DNA of 64,000 bases, taken from contig OZ038383.1 of NCBI GenBank assembly GCA_964036045.1, positions 33,685,394 through 33,749,393 of the forward strand, written 5' to 3'. Within the stretch, counting starts at the first letter, position 1. Every line of letters starts with the position of its first letter. Positions 31,512-43,237 of the stretch are shown here, piece after piece. Both the position numbers and the translations under genes were made by a program. The DNA is from Eutreptiella sp. 'Long Island Sound 2002' (lineage: Eukaryota > Euglenozoa > Euglenophyceae > Eutreptiales > Eutreptiaceae). A model generated the notes under the pieces. That model saw only the letters and a list, made by a program, of their open reading frames with translations, was not told where the DNA came from and ran no database searches.

Positions 31512-31799
31512 AAAGCGTCCTACCGCTGCTGAGGTACCAAATCCCAGCGAGCCAATCGTGGCCTTCGAGAAGACCAAGAAGAACCCCGACCCCCGAGAAC
31601 CTGAAGACCATCGGTGAGTGGCAAGGAGGACTCTGACATCTACGAGTCCTTGCAGCATCCACATCCACAACAGGAGGACTCTAACATCTACTAGTCCCTG
31701 CAGCATCTGCATCAACAACAGGGGAACTCTGACATCAACCACTCCTTGCATCTTCTGCATCAACAGCCACAGCCACACCAACAGCCACAACCAAGCCCC
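31512..31799 (+). other. Element D leader with 48-bp tandem repeat (three units)
   Basis: It starts AAAGCGT like the A leader, without a TGG primer-site start. From about 31624 to 31767 a 48-bp unit beginning near GGACTCTGACATC is repeated three times with substitutions. A itself has a different array in this position. Confidence 0.6.
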
Positions 31800-32250
31800 A
31801 TGGCCAGCGATGAGGCCTCCCAGCCCTGGATTCCCAACCCCAAGATCATCAGAGGCCTCGTGAGAGGGCTCCAGGAGGGTGAGGCGATCAGCCACGCCCT
31901 GTCTCAGGATGGCGTGTGTGCCTCTATGTATGTGGTGATCTGCCATGAGGTTACGACCTATCGCAAGATCGAAGCGGAAGTAAAAGCCCTGGGCTACAAA
32001 TACCAGTGGCAGCTGAAGCGGTGGCGTGTCTGGCGTGACAGCAGACAGCTGACCGCCTTCCGCCCCGACATCCACGAGGCGGACAGGCCAGCTCAAGAGC
32101 CAGGTGTCCGCCAATGGGCAAACAGCGGCGACCAAACCTGTACCGCCACTCTGAACGACTTCATTGCTGTCGCTGGAAGAAGCAGGGCGAAACCCCGTCC
32201 GCTGCCTCTCAGGCGATCAGGCCCGAGCAGCAACGTGGAGTCCGCCCAGT
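31800..32250 (+). pseudogene. gag: Element D Gag, N-terminal fragment
   Basis: The frame starts at ATG 31800 (CCCCATGG) and encodes about 150 residues. GYKYQWQLKRWRVW, LNDFIAVAGRSRAKPRP and SSNVESAQ correspond to GYEYCHQQRRWRTW, LGDYIQVAKQTQAKPRP and SSDVESAH of element A. The match ends at about 32250, where unrelated T-rich DNA begins. The frame then runs on meaninglessly to 32561. Confidence 0.7.
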
Positions 32251-33020
32251 TCAAGGTTTCTGTTTTCGGCATCGTGTTCCAGTGTTTTCTGTTTTGGCAT
32301 CGAGTGTTTTCTGTTTTGGGTACCAAGGACCACGTACACCAGGTTCTGTGGCATTGTGAGAAAGAGAAAGGAACGCAACTTTCAACCTTGTTTTGCGAGT
32401 GTACCTTTGACTTCTGTGTTTTTCGACTTTTGTTCCTTTCTGCTCCTTTGTATCTTCCTGCACCATCACTGGAGAGCAGGGAAGGAGTGTTTCAGAACTT
32501 GTTGTATGCACAGGTACAGTCATGCATGAGAGCTCCAGCTGTTTTGGGATTATACCTTTGACTTCTGTGTTTCTCTACTTCTGTTTCTTTCTGGTTCGTT
32601 CTCCCTGTGTACCTTTGTTCACCATCACTGGAGAAAGCGAAAAAGTGCCTCACACCTTGCTTTATGGTCATGAACGCCACCATGAGCAGCACAACACAAG
32701 GCATTCGGGACAGTGTAGAATGATGTTTTTTTGACTGTCACTGCGTATTTGCAACCAAGAGCGCGGTTGATCAGTGCTTGGATTCAACACCAATCAGTGG
32801 CACAAAAGGTTTGCGCTTCTGATCGGTCTGTCCTTTAGAGATGCGAACTTTCAAACTGCTAAATCTCTAAGATCCGAAAATTACAACTCATCCATCGGCC
32901 GTAGAAATCCATTCTGCATCTATCGGCATGAATACCTGTAGCCATCGGCTTTCCTCTTGTTGCATTTTTCCCATTCTGCGACATTTCTGAGTCGTCTGCG
33001 GCAATCTGGAGATGCGCCTG
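32251..33020. other. Unidentified insertion in D gag with a 150-bp tandem duplication
   Basis: About 0.8 kb absent from element A separates SSNVESAQ from the next Gag segment. It is T-rich and contains two units about 151 bases apart, each with ACCTTTGACTTCTGTGTTT followed by CACCATCACTGGAGA. I see no terminal repeat or duplicated target, so its nature is open. Confidence 0.5.
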
Positions 33021-33086
33021 CGGCAGAAGCCTAGGTGACAGGCGAGCGCCCGCCACCAGTGGAGCGCTGCCCCTCCACGAGGCGAA

Positions 33087-35592
33087 GTGGCCCACGCTTG
33101 CGAGTGCATCTGCGGCGTGCTCTGTGACTTAGGGGTTGCCCAAGACCAGGCCGCGGAGCAGAATGCAGCCATGGAGGGAGCACTCCTCATTACCAAGCAG
33201 GAGGCAACTGAGTGGGTCCAGAGCATGGCAGTCCAGGCCTTGGTCGTGGTGGCAATCACAGCCGCGGTCATGACCCTGACCGCGCGGGAAGAGGCGGCTG
33301 CCCGGGAAAGGCGTGAGGTGGAAGCAGCCGCGCGGAAAGCGAGCGCTGCTCGCGAAGGCCGCAAAGCCCAGAAGGCCATCGCCAAGAGGGAGGCTGAGGT
33401 GCGGGCGATGGAGGAAGCTCTCGCCCAAGAGAGGGCAAGGAAGGAAGCAGAGGAAGAGGACCATCAGGAGGCCTACGACAAGGCTCAGGCGGACGCCGTG
33501 AAGAGGGTGGCTTTCCTAGGGCGCGCACAGGAAGTTCGCCGAGGGGAGAGCCAAGACCGAGGCTGAGATCAGGCGCCTTGGGGGCTGAGAGAGCCCGGCT
33601 GCAGGGGGTCCGTGGAGAGGAAGCTGCCCGCGCTCAGGAGGAGGCCGAGAGGCGAGCTGCTGAGGCCACTGCGGCAGCCCTGAACGAGGCGGAGAAGAAG
33701 ATCAAGCGCGAGATGCCCCCGGGGGGGTCCCGCGTGGACACCGTTGGAAGCCTCTTGGAAGGGGACTCCACCTCCAGGATGAAGATGGACCTGGCCGCGG
33801 TGGGCTCGCAGAACAGCAAGCGCAGCGGCCGTGCCCCCCTTCACCGCCGCAAGGGCATGGGGAAGCACCCGAGGGGGGCACAGAGGCCCACCAAGGGGCA
33901 CCCCCATGACTCCGACCGCTTCTTCACCTGCAGCGACGGCGGCCGAGGAGACCGCCGGCATCGCGGAGAGCCCACAGGCTGTGGACCGGGCGCGGAGAGC
34001 TCACAGGCTGTGGACCGGGAGAGAGCGGAGCCTGCGGCGGAGAAGCCGACAGCACCCCTCCTGAAACCGGAAAGAGAGGGCCTCTCACCTCCTTACCGCA
34101 GCACGGAAGGTACTGCATGCCGACCGCTGTCATGGACCCGATCCGTATGGGACTCCGACGAGGACATGGGGTACGGGCCCATCCGTTACCAGCTTTGGGC
34201 CCCCGGATGACGGACCACGCGGAGGACCCCCAGACGGAGGACCACCCGGAGGACCGCCAGGGGGACGACCACCTGCAGGACCCCCAGGCCTCACCGGGAG
34301 CGGACATCCCGGAGAGCACCTGGAGGTGGATCGTGTACCTCAGCGGGAAGATCCAGACCTTGGAGCGCAAGGTCCAGATCAACAAGACGGAGACTAACAA
34401 GAGCGCGACAGTCGCCGGCAAGGCGCAGAGGAGCTGGACACTGCCAACAGGGAGACCAAGGAGCTGTGCAGCGTGGTTACCGAGCTTTGGAGCAGGCTGG
34501 ACAGGCTGGAGGGCCTCAGGAGCCCCGAAAGCAACAGCCCACCTCAGGAGTCGGGCTCCTTGAATGACGGCTCGCGACCCGGACCCGGTTCGGGCAGCCC
34601 CTCTGCCACCGGCGGAGCCCCCCAGAGGGACCACACGTCCTCCAGGCGTGGCAGCGGTTCGGAGTGTGAAGAGTGGCTGAGCGCGGACTACCGCAGCCGC
34701 CGTGGCTCAATCCGCACCCCCGCTCGCCCAAGGCGCCCGATGCGTGCCCGAGAACCAGCCCCACCGGCGTATGGCGTGTACGGAGTGCTGAGCGATGAGG
34801 TCCCTGAGTAGGACATGGAGTGGGATATCGACGTAGTCGATGGAGACCCTATGGAGGACTTTCGGGTGACCCCGCTTCGGGCTGAGCGACAGGAGGCCGG
34901 CAGCGGCAGCTGCAGGGTCCGCGTACAGGAGGAGTACATGGAAGTTGTACGCTGCGGAGTCCTGCGAGGGGCGTACATGGAGAAACCTTGGCGTAGCAGC
35001 GTGGACATCGGGGTGGAGATGGATGTGGCGGCTGTTGGAACCCACGGGGGACGCCAATGGGATCCTCGGTTGTCGTTGAAGCTGGCTTCAATGCTCTCCA
35101 GACCCGCAGACGCCGCTATGTGGGAGCACCTGAAGGACATCTGGCTCCCATGTGCGAAGGGAAGCTGCTCAAACTCCATCGTTTTCTTCAAAAGCTCGAG
35201 GAATTGGGGGATGACCGTCACTGTGGACACGGATCCCACCGAGGCGGAGACATACGTCTTCACACGGTTCCAGTGGCGCTTGCCGGAAGTGCCAAAAGGA
35301 GGTGTACTTTGTGGCGGTCAAGGCAGCAAAGATCAGGACCCTCAAGGACACCAAGAAGGGGCTCAAGAAGCAGGAGCCGGTGGACGCCCCGCAGGTCGCA
35401 GCCAAGAGCTGGAGAGCCATCAAGCTGCAGCATGATGGCAGGGATTTCCGCTTGCCGGAATGGGGCAACTTCCAGGGATAGTGTGTTCTGTATTGCGGGA
35501 ATGTGGAGGACTCGAACGAGAATGATGCGGAGTCTTACCCGTCTTGCCTGCTCAACCTCCTCCCGGATGCCTGGGGGAAGCGGGTCACCAAG
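33087..35592 (+). pseudogene. gag: Element D Gag, middle part (coiled coil to capsid), frameshifted
   Basis: Successive frames (33087-33566, 33578-34210, 34117-34563, 34473-34800, 34815-35435, 35503-35592) match Gag A in order. They cover the Ala-rich helix, the AMEEALAQERARKEAEEE coiled coil, PPGGSRVDTV, a former Gly-Pro tract now out of frame, WRWIVYLSGKIQTLERKVQ, and capsid sequence (VTVDTDPTEAETYVFTRFQWRLPEV). Here the Ala-rich helix and coiled coil share one frame, unlike in A. Several indels and a stop (near 34809) make this a pseudogene. Confidence 0.75.
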
Positions 35593-36130
35593 GGGTTTCA
35601 TAGCCTTCTTCTGCTTCTTTCCTTTTCGTTCAGGCATCGGCAGCGGAAGCAATCGAGCAAAGCAGAGCAGAATTTTCCACATGGGCATTGTATTTTAGCC
35701 AATTCTTCAGGCCAGATACAGGTTAAGACTGCACCAGTCTTACTGCAGCCCATTCTGCTCAAGCTACACTGCTCTGATTTTTTTTCTGCACGCCCTGTTT
35801 GTGTTTGCTGTTTGTTCCCTTTTCCTTTTCCCCTAGGAATCATATGTCTCTTTTTCTGCATGTTTTCTCCCGTCCCCTAGGGGTCATCTATCTCTTTGCA
35901 CCTGCCTACATCACTGCCATAGCATCTGCAGGCCCCACGACTCACTTCAGGCCTCTGGTGCATAATTTTGCAGTGTTTTCACCCTAAGTAAGTCTGTAAA
36001 TACCTGCAGCTGTCCGTCGGTGAACTTCGGCTCGCCATGAACGCTTGCTATGCCCGTGGTCAGGCCGCTTCAGTGCATTGTCTTCGGCGGGGGACCGCCA
36101 TGCCCAAAAAAAAAGGGGGGGGGGGGGGAA
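35593..36130. other. Unidentified insertion in D gag ending in A9-G13
   Basis: The capsid sequence breaks after GTCACCAAGG (35582-35592) and resumes near 36131 (AGCAACCACAACGTGAGG). The roughly 540 bases between are absent from A. The insert ends in a run of nine A and about thirteen G. The A run hints at a retroposed sequence, but I see no clear target duplication. Confidence 0.45.
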
Positions 36131-36487
36131 GCAAAGAGCGCCAAGAGCAACCACAACGTGAGGATGATGCTCAACAAGGACCAGCAGACGATTGTGGCCA
36201 ATTGGACAACCCGCAATGTGGCCCAGGACTTCAAGAAGCAGTGCCTGCGGAACCCCATCCTCCTCACCGTCTCAGGGGATCGCGAGAAGGCTGCGATTTG
36301 GCGCCTGGATGAGTGTGACGTGGGCGGGCAGACTATCCTTCTACAAGCCATCCTGGCGCGGATGAGCTACGGCGACGTGCTGGAGTGGGTCAGACAGGGA
36401 GTATTCAAGGAGTACAAGAACCTCAACCACAACCGCGGGCTGCAAGGAGGCAAACGCGGCGTGCACTTTGTGGGCAAAGGGTCTGGA
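36131..36487 (+). pseudogene. gag: Element D Gag, C-terminal capsid fragment
   Basis: It reads in the frame of 36050 and matches A at about 13460-13800: NHNVRMMLNKDQ, LLTVSGDREKAAIWRLDECDVGGQTI, ARMSYGDVLEWV and EYKNLNHNRGL. It is cut at CTGGA (36483-36487), the target of element F, and resumes at 38149. Confidence 0.75.
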
Positions 36488-36717
36488 TGCAGCAGACCAG
36501 TGCACTGCCCGCATCGCAGGTCGCGCATGCGCATTGTAGATAAATCGAGATCGCATTGTGTTGTAAATAGCGCATGTTTTATTATAAAACATTATCGCTT
36601 GTTTTAGGCACCAAATGTCCTGTTTGTTAAATCAGCTGTGATTACGGAGTTGTTCTGCATGGTGCCGCCTGAGGGATTTGGGATCTCAGGGTTAACGTCA
36701 AGTCGTGGTAAGTTACA
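36488..36717 (+). repeat. Left 230-bp LTR of element F
   Basis: It has TG...CA ends and is identical to 37919-38148 except for one base near the 3' end. Confidence 0.85.
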
Positions 36718-36774
36718 ATTTAACAAACTTGACCAGAACGATTTGGTTAGGCTGCATTGAGACACGGGACGGAA

Positions 36775-37197
36775 ATGCCGCGCCGCCGCTGTAAGATCAA
36801 GTCGGTTGACGAGATCAAGAGCTTGGACAGTTCCAGTGTGCGCCGGCTGTGCAGTTCGTCAGTGCCCGAGCGACGGGAGGAGGCGCTTCGTGAGGTTCTT
36901 CGTCGTGCGGCGCAGTGGGACATGGAGTGTGCGCTCAGCGAGTTTTTGCTGTTCGCTGCTGCTTGTTGGTGCCAACAGCCTTTTCGCTCCGAGGGCTATG
37001 CTCCGAGGGTATACTTTGCATTTTGCTGTTGCCCTGCATTGCTCTGCTTGCGGCTTGTTGCATGCTTCGGCAGCTTACTGTGCAGGGTTGGCTGGTATTT
37101 GCAATGTGTGTGTACTTTGCACTCTGCTGTTACATACGTTGCGCTGCATGCACGTTGTCTATATTATGTTTATAGTTCACTGTTTTCTTTCCTTTGA
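36775..37197 (+). CDS. Hypothetical small protein inside element F
   Basis: The ATG at 36775 opens a 140-residue frame. The first 65 residues are charged and helix-prone (MPRRRCKIKSVDEIKSLD..., then ERREEALREVLRRAAQWDMECALSEFLLF). The remainder is Cys/Leu-rich and less protein-like. A pyrimidine tract and CTCTGCAG at about 37190-37207 resemble a 3' splice site, so the real coding part may be only the first section, possibly an exon. No family is recognised. It could be a reduced Gag or captured host sequence. Confidence 0.35.
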   Translation: MPRRRCKIKSVDEIKSLDSSSVRRLCSSSVPERREEALREVLRRAAQWDMECALSEFLLFAAACWCQQPFRSEGYAPRVYFAFCCCPALLCLRLVACFGSLLCRVGWYLQCVCTLHSAVTYVALHARCLYYVYSSLFSFL

Positions 37198-37918
37198 CTC
37201 TCTGCAGATCGGCAGATCAGAATCGGGGGGCCATCAAGCCATCAAGGCAGGCCAATCCCCCCCTCAAGACCCAGCCAAGCACCATTCCCCTTCGAGATGC
37301 TCAGAAGTTAAGTTGGCGCACAAGTTTTAAGATAAGTCTGATATATGGGGCTTAAGTCCCTTGGAGGAGCAGCAGCGTTGTTCATTAGCGTAAGGGTTTG
37401 TACCCTGTGGGTCAGTCCACATGCAGTTTTATTGTCAGTTTGCTGCTATGTCTGTTTGTGTTGTGTTTTTGTTTTTTTTTATACAACCAAACTTCTGAGC
37501 AGGGGTTTTCTTTTTGGTGCAGGAAAAGTGGCAATGGGCAGTGAGTAGTTGCTAATTTTTTTTTCCTGTATGGGGTCAGCAGGTAAATAGGAACGCTGCC
37601 CCACCTAACCAATGGGTGGCCACCATTGGGGGATGGGCAGAGGGGCCTGGCAAGCATCCTTTTTAGGTTGACGCCACAGGATGCAAATAGCTATTTTGTT
37701 TGTATACTAAACACACAAAGAGCCCCTGACACCAGGTGGGGTTCCATCGTTGGGCACCGGGGTGTTCTAGAAGTTTTTGTGTGCTTGGTATTTTTTTTCT
37801 GAGTGCCTATTCATTTTTGTGTACATTATTGCTCTGTTTTTGGCACGCAGTGCACTGGCTGCCACTGTTTGTGTGTGTCAGCCAGCCCCTGGTCCCCTTG
37901 GACTGTCTTGGGTGGGCG

Positions 37919-38148
37919 TGCAGCAGACCAGTGCACTGCCCGCATCGCAGGTCGCGCATGCGCATTGTAGATAAATCGAGATCGCATTGTGTTGTAAATA
38001 GCGCATGTTTTATTATAAAACATTATCGCTTGTTTTAGGCACCAAATGTCCTGTTTGTTAAATCAGCTGTGATTACGGAGTTGTTCTGCATGGTGCCGCC
38101 TGAGGGATTTGGGATCTCAGGGTTAACGTCAAGTCGTGGTACGTTACA
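37919..38148 (+). repeat. Right 230-bp LTR of element F
   Basis: It is the partner of 36488-36717, followed at once by the duplicated target CTGGA. No strong polypurine tract precedes it (the nearest is GGGTGGGCG). Confidence 0.85.
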
Positions 38149-38823
38149 CTGGAGGGAAAGCTGCCATCGACCCCAGAGGAAGCCGAGGCGGCAGAGGTTT
38201 TGACAATGATGACGGTGAGGTTAAACCAACGGAGCCCGCAGTCTGTGCATTGGTGGCCAACAACCTGCACAAAGGATGCAACCGGGGAAGCTAGAAGCCC
38301 CTTCATCATGGGTGAAAGAAGAGGGGAAAGGAGGAGCCCTTCTGCATTGGCGATCCGCTGCTGTCCTCCTGGGAGCTCATCCAAGCTCACCCTGAGGGCT
38401 GTCTCGTGTGCTACGGGCGGAACTCTACCTTCCAACATGACCACTGGTTGTGCCCTACCGAGAAAGCCGACACGGAGGCATACAAGAAGGCACATGGGTC
38501 GAAGAAGCGTGCGCCAGCCAACGTGCGGGAAACCAAGGTGGAAGTGTCCAAGGATGAGCTCTCCAAGCTGATGATGGTCGGCAAAGAGCTTGCGAAGGAG
38601 ATCCAGGAAATCAAGAGAGCATGGGCCCCTGAGCAGGAAAAGGACAAGGACAGGGACAAGGACAAGAAGGGCAAGGGCCGTTGGAGGAAGAAAGGTGACG
38701 GAGTGAAATAAGTCACCGCGGACGAGAACACCCAAACCAACAACGCCCCTTAGCGGAGCCCCTGCAGCCAAGGGCCCCAGCTAGGGAGGTCGCTGGATGG
38801 TGCTGTGGTGAATGCCGCGCCAT
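38149..38823 (+). pseudogene. gag: Element D Gag C-terminus with zinc knuckle and gag-pol junction
   Basis: It continues D Gag after element F. The segment VCALVANNLHKG matches A, then a frame break follows, then LIQAHPEGCLVCYGR. The knuckle at 38400-38453 again has C-X2-C-X8-H-X4-C spacing. The basic tail (KDKDRDKDKKGKG) ends at TAA 38709-38711. In the same frame, a little further on, lies CCT-TAG-CGG, the junction also seen in copy C, followed by GGGCCCCAGCTAG as in A. Homology ceases near 38823, so pol is absent. Confidence 0.75.
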
Positions 38824-41800
38824 GCACATTGCAAATCGTTGATTCCGCCGTCATCCGTTTGTGTAGGCTATTCTAGGCCCACAGTATGGGATTTGATATG
38901 GGATATCATTAGTCTTCATTCCCCCTTACCCTTTTCTTTCATGGTACATTTGACTTGAGCTTGCAGTAGGGATATCAGGGAACTCGGCGTGTTTCTTTGC
39001 CGCTTTTGTTACAGTTGATAGGGAATTCATTGCCCTGTTGATGGTTATGCAAATTTGCCTGATTCTGATTCCGACTGCATGGTTGTAATAGTGATTAACT
39101 TTGTTTATGATAGGCAATTAAACGTTCAGGCTCCGGTGCCACTAACCCCATAATATTATGGTGCCAAGCCATTTAAAGTATAAGGATAGCTTAGACATCG
39201 TTGCCGGCACCTTCCGGTGCCTTATTCTTTTATCCCCCCTTTGTTAGTTTAGGCATAGCATGCATATCTTGGCATCAAGGCAGGAAAGGGGGGAGAAATG
39301 GAGCCCACTCTCTCACTCAGCACATCCTGGGCAGCCTGGTTCAGGATTCCTCAAGGAGGAAGGACAAAACATGCAATACCAACAAGACATGGGTAAGACC
39401 TGTTGGCTGTCAACGCCTACCCTGGTGGATGGCCTGTCACTCTCCACACCCGGCACTACAGGACTCCAGAAACAGGGGTCTAGTTCCTACACATCTGCCC
39501 TCCATTCTCCCAAGATTTCCCGACTCAAGACACCTTGGGGCACGAGAAAGCCCCACCACACCACCGTAGGGGCCTTTGGGGCCCTGGGTGCCTATAACCC
39601 TTAGGCCCCGGAAATTCTGTGGAAAAGGGGGTAAAGTGGTATATGACCCATACCACTTTAGGATCCCACCTGCCAAAGGGAAACAAGGGTGGTTGGAGGT
39701 AGCCAACGTCTTCATCCTGACCCATGTAGAGGGGCAGGACCCAACGCAACACGGGCTTCGAGGAGCAGGGGACAAAAGCAGACAAAGCGGAACATCAGAG
39801 GTTACCGACTTCAACACTTTCTCCTGCTAAAGCAAAGGGGATACCATGGATTTCACTCGGGCACATCCTAAGTACATCAGTGAAACATTAGGCCCACCAG
39901 ATATCCAAGTCTGTCTCCCTGACACGATGACACTGCAACAAGTCTGGTACGCTGCGCACTTTGGTGAAGTTGCCATAAGTGAAAAAGCAAGGGAGAAAAG
40001 AATGCAAATAACTCAGACATAAGGTTAGCCTGAGGTCAGCGAAGATGCATGCACGAAGGATTCAGTGAAGGGTTGATAGTCCCAAATGGGTTGGCGGTAA
40101 TTCCCCCTCAGGTTGGCACAAGGGAACAACCGTCAATACCTACGTTTTGAGGTCATGTTTGCGGACCTCAAAGAGGGCTTATGTACACATTCAGGGGCCA
40201 GAAAAGAAGTGAAAATGGAAGTGACATATGGGTTTGGTCCGAAGCCATAAAGGGTAGGCCATGGCCAAAATTCCTCAAATATGTTAAATAGACACCGATG
40301 AGAGGTCATGGGTGAAACAGTAGCCCGAAGGTCCCATGGCCCAGAACTGACCTCATGAAATTTGGAATTTTCAACAAAAGTCCAGAGGAAATTCACAGCA
40401 GTGAACCTATGTAACCGTAACCATTCAACAAATGCTGAATACTCGGTAGAGAGCACCATTGTAACATGGAACCAACCCCAAGGTTTAACTCCTAATAGGT
40501 TCTTTACTGTTTACCCACCAAGTGACTAAATGACAGGGTTGTTTCTGAGGGTCCATAATGTACATCTCTCATACCATGTAAAAACACTACCTGGCATACT
40601 TGGCAAACGTGGTTTCAATGGCTTGTTTAGGTTACAAACGGCATACCACGACAAGTTCAAATACCAGAAGTAGAAGCATTGGGGAGGTCTTGAGTCAAGG
40701 AACAAGGGAATTTGGCCGGAAAACCGAAAAGAAGCAAGTGGATAAAGTGCGCACACAAACAGTTAAATCTCAAAAATGTGTTAGTGATTGCACTGGTGTG
40801 CTGAGCCCAAGAGGAGCTATCACCAACTAAAAAAATGTATCTCAATTGGACAGCATGCACGTACATTGGAATCAACACTTGGGCTCCAAATCAACACGTA
40901 CATGAAGATGTAGGTTCAAAACGCCAAGCCATAACTGAGTAAATTTGGGCAACGTTCGGATGACCAAAAGTATTACAAGCAATATTTGGCCAAGGTGGCA
41001 AATAGAAAATTGGTTGTAGCACAAAGAGAAAAACTGATAATGACCTTTTGTTTTCTTCTTGGCTCTATGGGTCCCAGCTATCCGGGTGGAGCCTCCCAAC
41101 AAGGACAACGACAACCACCTATGGTGACAATATATTGAGGGTAGGTACCATGGAGACAACAAATGATGGACGGTTCAACCAAAACCTCAATGGTAGTGGA
41201 TCTCAATGGTCATCACAGGTGAACAGATGAAGAAGAAAAAACTGAAGACACAATCAATAACATTCATGTCTGGCCCTATGTAGAATGATTCATTCTTGGA
41301 TTATTCTATCCATTGGACGTAGACACATGCCACAACGGGCACAAACAACAGTTAGACTAGACCTCCAAGCGAGCTTGGAGATCCAAGCTTGAAAAATAGG
41401 CGCATGAAAAGCCAAAAATGAGTGATTTTTGGCATGAAATGAGCATGCCAAAGTGACCTCAAAAGTCTTTACAATTTGCAACAAAAAAGTTGAGGAAAGC
41501 ATCAAGACGCAACTAAAGCCCGAGCATATATTCTTTGTACCCACCAGGTACGAACGAAATGAGCTCTTACGTTTTTTTTGTCGTCACTATATCTTGGAGA
41601 CATAGTGGCGAACTTTGGACACATGAAAACAAAGTGCTCACTATCTCGACTCAAAAATTGACTCAAACAATTGCCAATGGCTAAAATGGCTTTTGATCAC
41701 TGTGAGGATCCAACCCGAGGCTTGTTGCTACAAGCCTTAAGAAAATTACGACAAAACTTGACAATGAGGAGACACACTGACTAGAAAAATTGACAACATG

Positions 41801-42218
41801 AACACAACAGAAATGCACTATTCATGCATGAAAGTGGGCCCCACCATGGAGTGTGGTGACTCCCCACGACCATATCTCGATATTACAAAGGGAAGGTAAC
41901 AAAAACCGGAAGGTATATCAATGTCGACTTCACTCCAGAATCATCGAAATCAACTTGCGCTTCAGACTCACCATGGGTTGATCACAACAAATAAAACTCA
42001 ATTCATTCCCAAAAACTAACCATATCTCTCAACTGACTTGAAACTCACATTAACAAACAACATGCTATTGCAGAGGAGAGTCATGCGGTTGCAACGCACT
42101 CTTCCCAAGAGAAATGGATGGGAAATCTTCATTTACAGATAGGTTGAAGTGACTACATGAAATGCATACTCCTCGTTTGTGATTTCTAATCATTATCGCA
42201 GCTTACCCTAACAGGAAG
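38824..42218. other. Unassigned region, 3.4 kb
   Basis: I find no convincing gene, LTR or repeat of anything else in the window. Minor features are a palindrome CCATAATATTATGG at about 39148 and a hairpin GGCACC-TTCC-GGTGCC at about 39206-39222. From about 40100 to 42200 the DNA is AT-richer and its frames are short. Confidence 0.4.
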
Positions 42219-42899
42219 ATGATTTGGAGGTTTTACATGTTCCTATGCCCATTCGTACATGCTTTCTTTCCTTTGGTGTTTAGACCTCAAAGGAATTGCT
42301 TCGATTTTGCAATCCCGACGGATGCTCACAAAGCTTCAGGGATTCAATATGGATGTGAGGGGTCTTCTACTTGTACTACGCTTACGTGCAAGGGAGGGGG
42401 CCGCAGGGGGTTGCAGAGGGTCCACCTGGGGACGGTAGCCCCGGACCAGCAAATGGAAGCATCGACCAGCTTCACATCCCCAGCACCATCGGTAAAGCGC
42501 AAATCAAGCCCCTTATCCTCGGAAGGTGTCAATCCATCGGGGATGGACTTCACAGAGACCATGGATGACCTCACCAAAGTACTCATGGCGTCAGAAGAGT
42601 CCAACAAAGAGCGCCTCTCAATCCAATGCGGCATGGCGCGCCTCCCTATCGTCGAGAACTTCGTCATTGACTTGGGTCCTGCCCTGCGGGTATGCAGGGC
42701 AGCCCTGGGCATTGAGGAGCGCTTGGAGTCCATGGAAAATAGGACCTCAGTGTTGGAGGAGGCCGTCAGTGCCCCCCTACCGACCTCCTGGAGTCCACCG
42801 AGCCCAGCTGCCCGGGCTCAGGACCACCCCCTGAGCCAGGTGCCTCAATCTTCCCAAGGGGAGGCCCCTATCTCAGTGGCCGCCCTCTCGCAGCCATAG
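42219..42899 (+). CDS. Hypothetical ORF, 226 codons
   Basis: It starts at ATG 42219. The N-terminal 35 residues are hydrophobic and not convincingly coding. From about residue 65 the sequence looks protein-like: a Ser/Pro-rich linker, a helical segment (MDFTETMDDLTKVLMASEES), then IEERLESMENRTSVLEEAV, a short coiled coil, and a Pro/Ser tail. No domain is recognised. It may be a remnant of a retroelement ORF1 or Gag. It is followed by a related-looking, broken stretch up to 43729. Confidence 0.3.
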   Translation: MIWRFYMFLCPFVHAFFPLVFRPQRNCFDFAIPTDAHKASGIQYGCEGSSTCTTLTCKGGGRRGLQRVHLGTVAPDQQMEASTSFTSPAPSVKRKSSPLSSEGVNPSGMDFTETMDDLTKVLMASEESNKERLSIQCGMARLPIVENFVIDLGPALRVCRAALGIEERLESMENRTSVLEEAVSAPLPTSWSPPSPAARAQDHPLSQVPQSSQGEAPISVAALSQP

Positions 42900-43237
42900 T
42901 GGCGCCAAACAGTAGAAGGGCAGCCCCAATGGTCGCTGCCAACTCAATGATGGCTTGCGCCTTCGAGTTCATCAAAGAGATCATGGCAACAAGAGAAACA
43001 CCTACAACGAGGACGAGCACACCACGCCGACATCGCTGAAGAGGACGTGGAGCGGGCCGACAAGTGAAGAGTTGACGTCAACGTGAAGGGCCCAAACCAG
43101 CCCCAAGCGCCCCCTCGCCGGCCCACAATGACTCTACAGCGCTGAGAGACACCCCCGAGGTCCTGAATGACCCCCTGAGCTGCGTTGCGCCTAAGAAGGG
43201 GCCGAATCAAACCAATTAGGCCCCCCCAGAGGAGCCC

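Larger units (their letters stand above)
36488..38148 (+). mobile_element. Element F: small non-autonomous LTR retroelement in D gag
   Basis: The element is 1661 bp with two 230-bp direct repeats (36488-36717 and 37919-38148) that begin TGCAGCAGACC and end GTTACA. I see one difference between them. It is flanked by the 5-bp duplication CTGGA (36483-36487 and 38149-38153). Removing it restores alignment with gag A at about 13789-13811. The inner 1.2 kb has no protease, RT or integrase, so it must move in trans (TRIM or TR-GAG-like size class). One 140-residue frame lies near its start. Confidence 0.85.
28704..38823 (+). mobile_element. Element D: truncated relative of element A (LTR and broken gag, no pol)
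   Basis: It comprises a 5' LTR (28704-31511), leader, and gag in pieces (31800-32250, 33087-35592, 36131-36487, 38149-38711), with homology to A ending just after the gag-pol junction near 38823. The gag is interrupted by two unidentified insertions and by element F. No pol and no 3' LTR are present in the window. D is clearly more diverged from A than copy C is. Confidence 0.8.
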
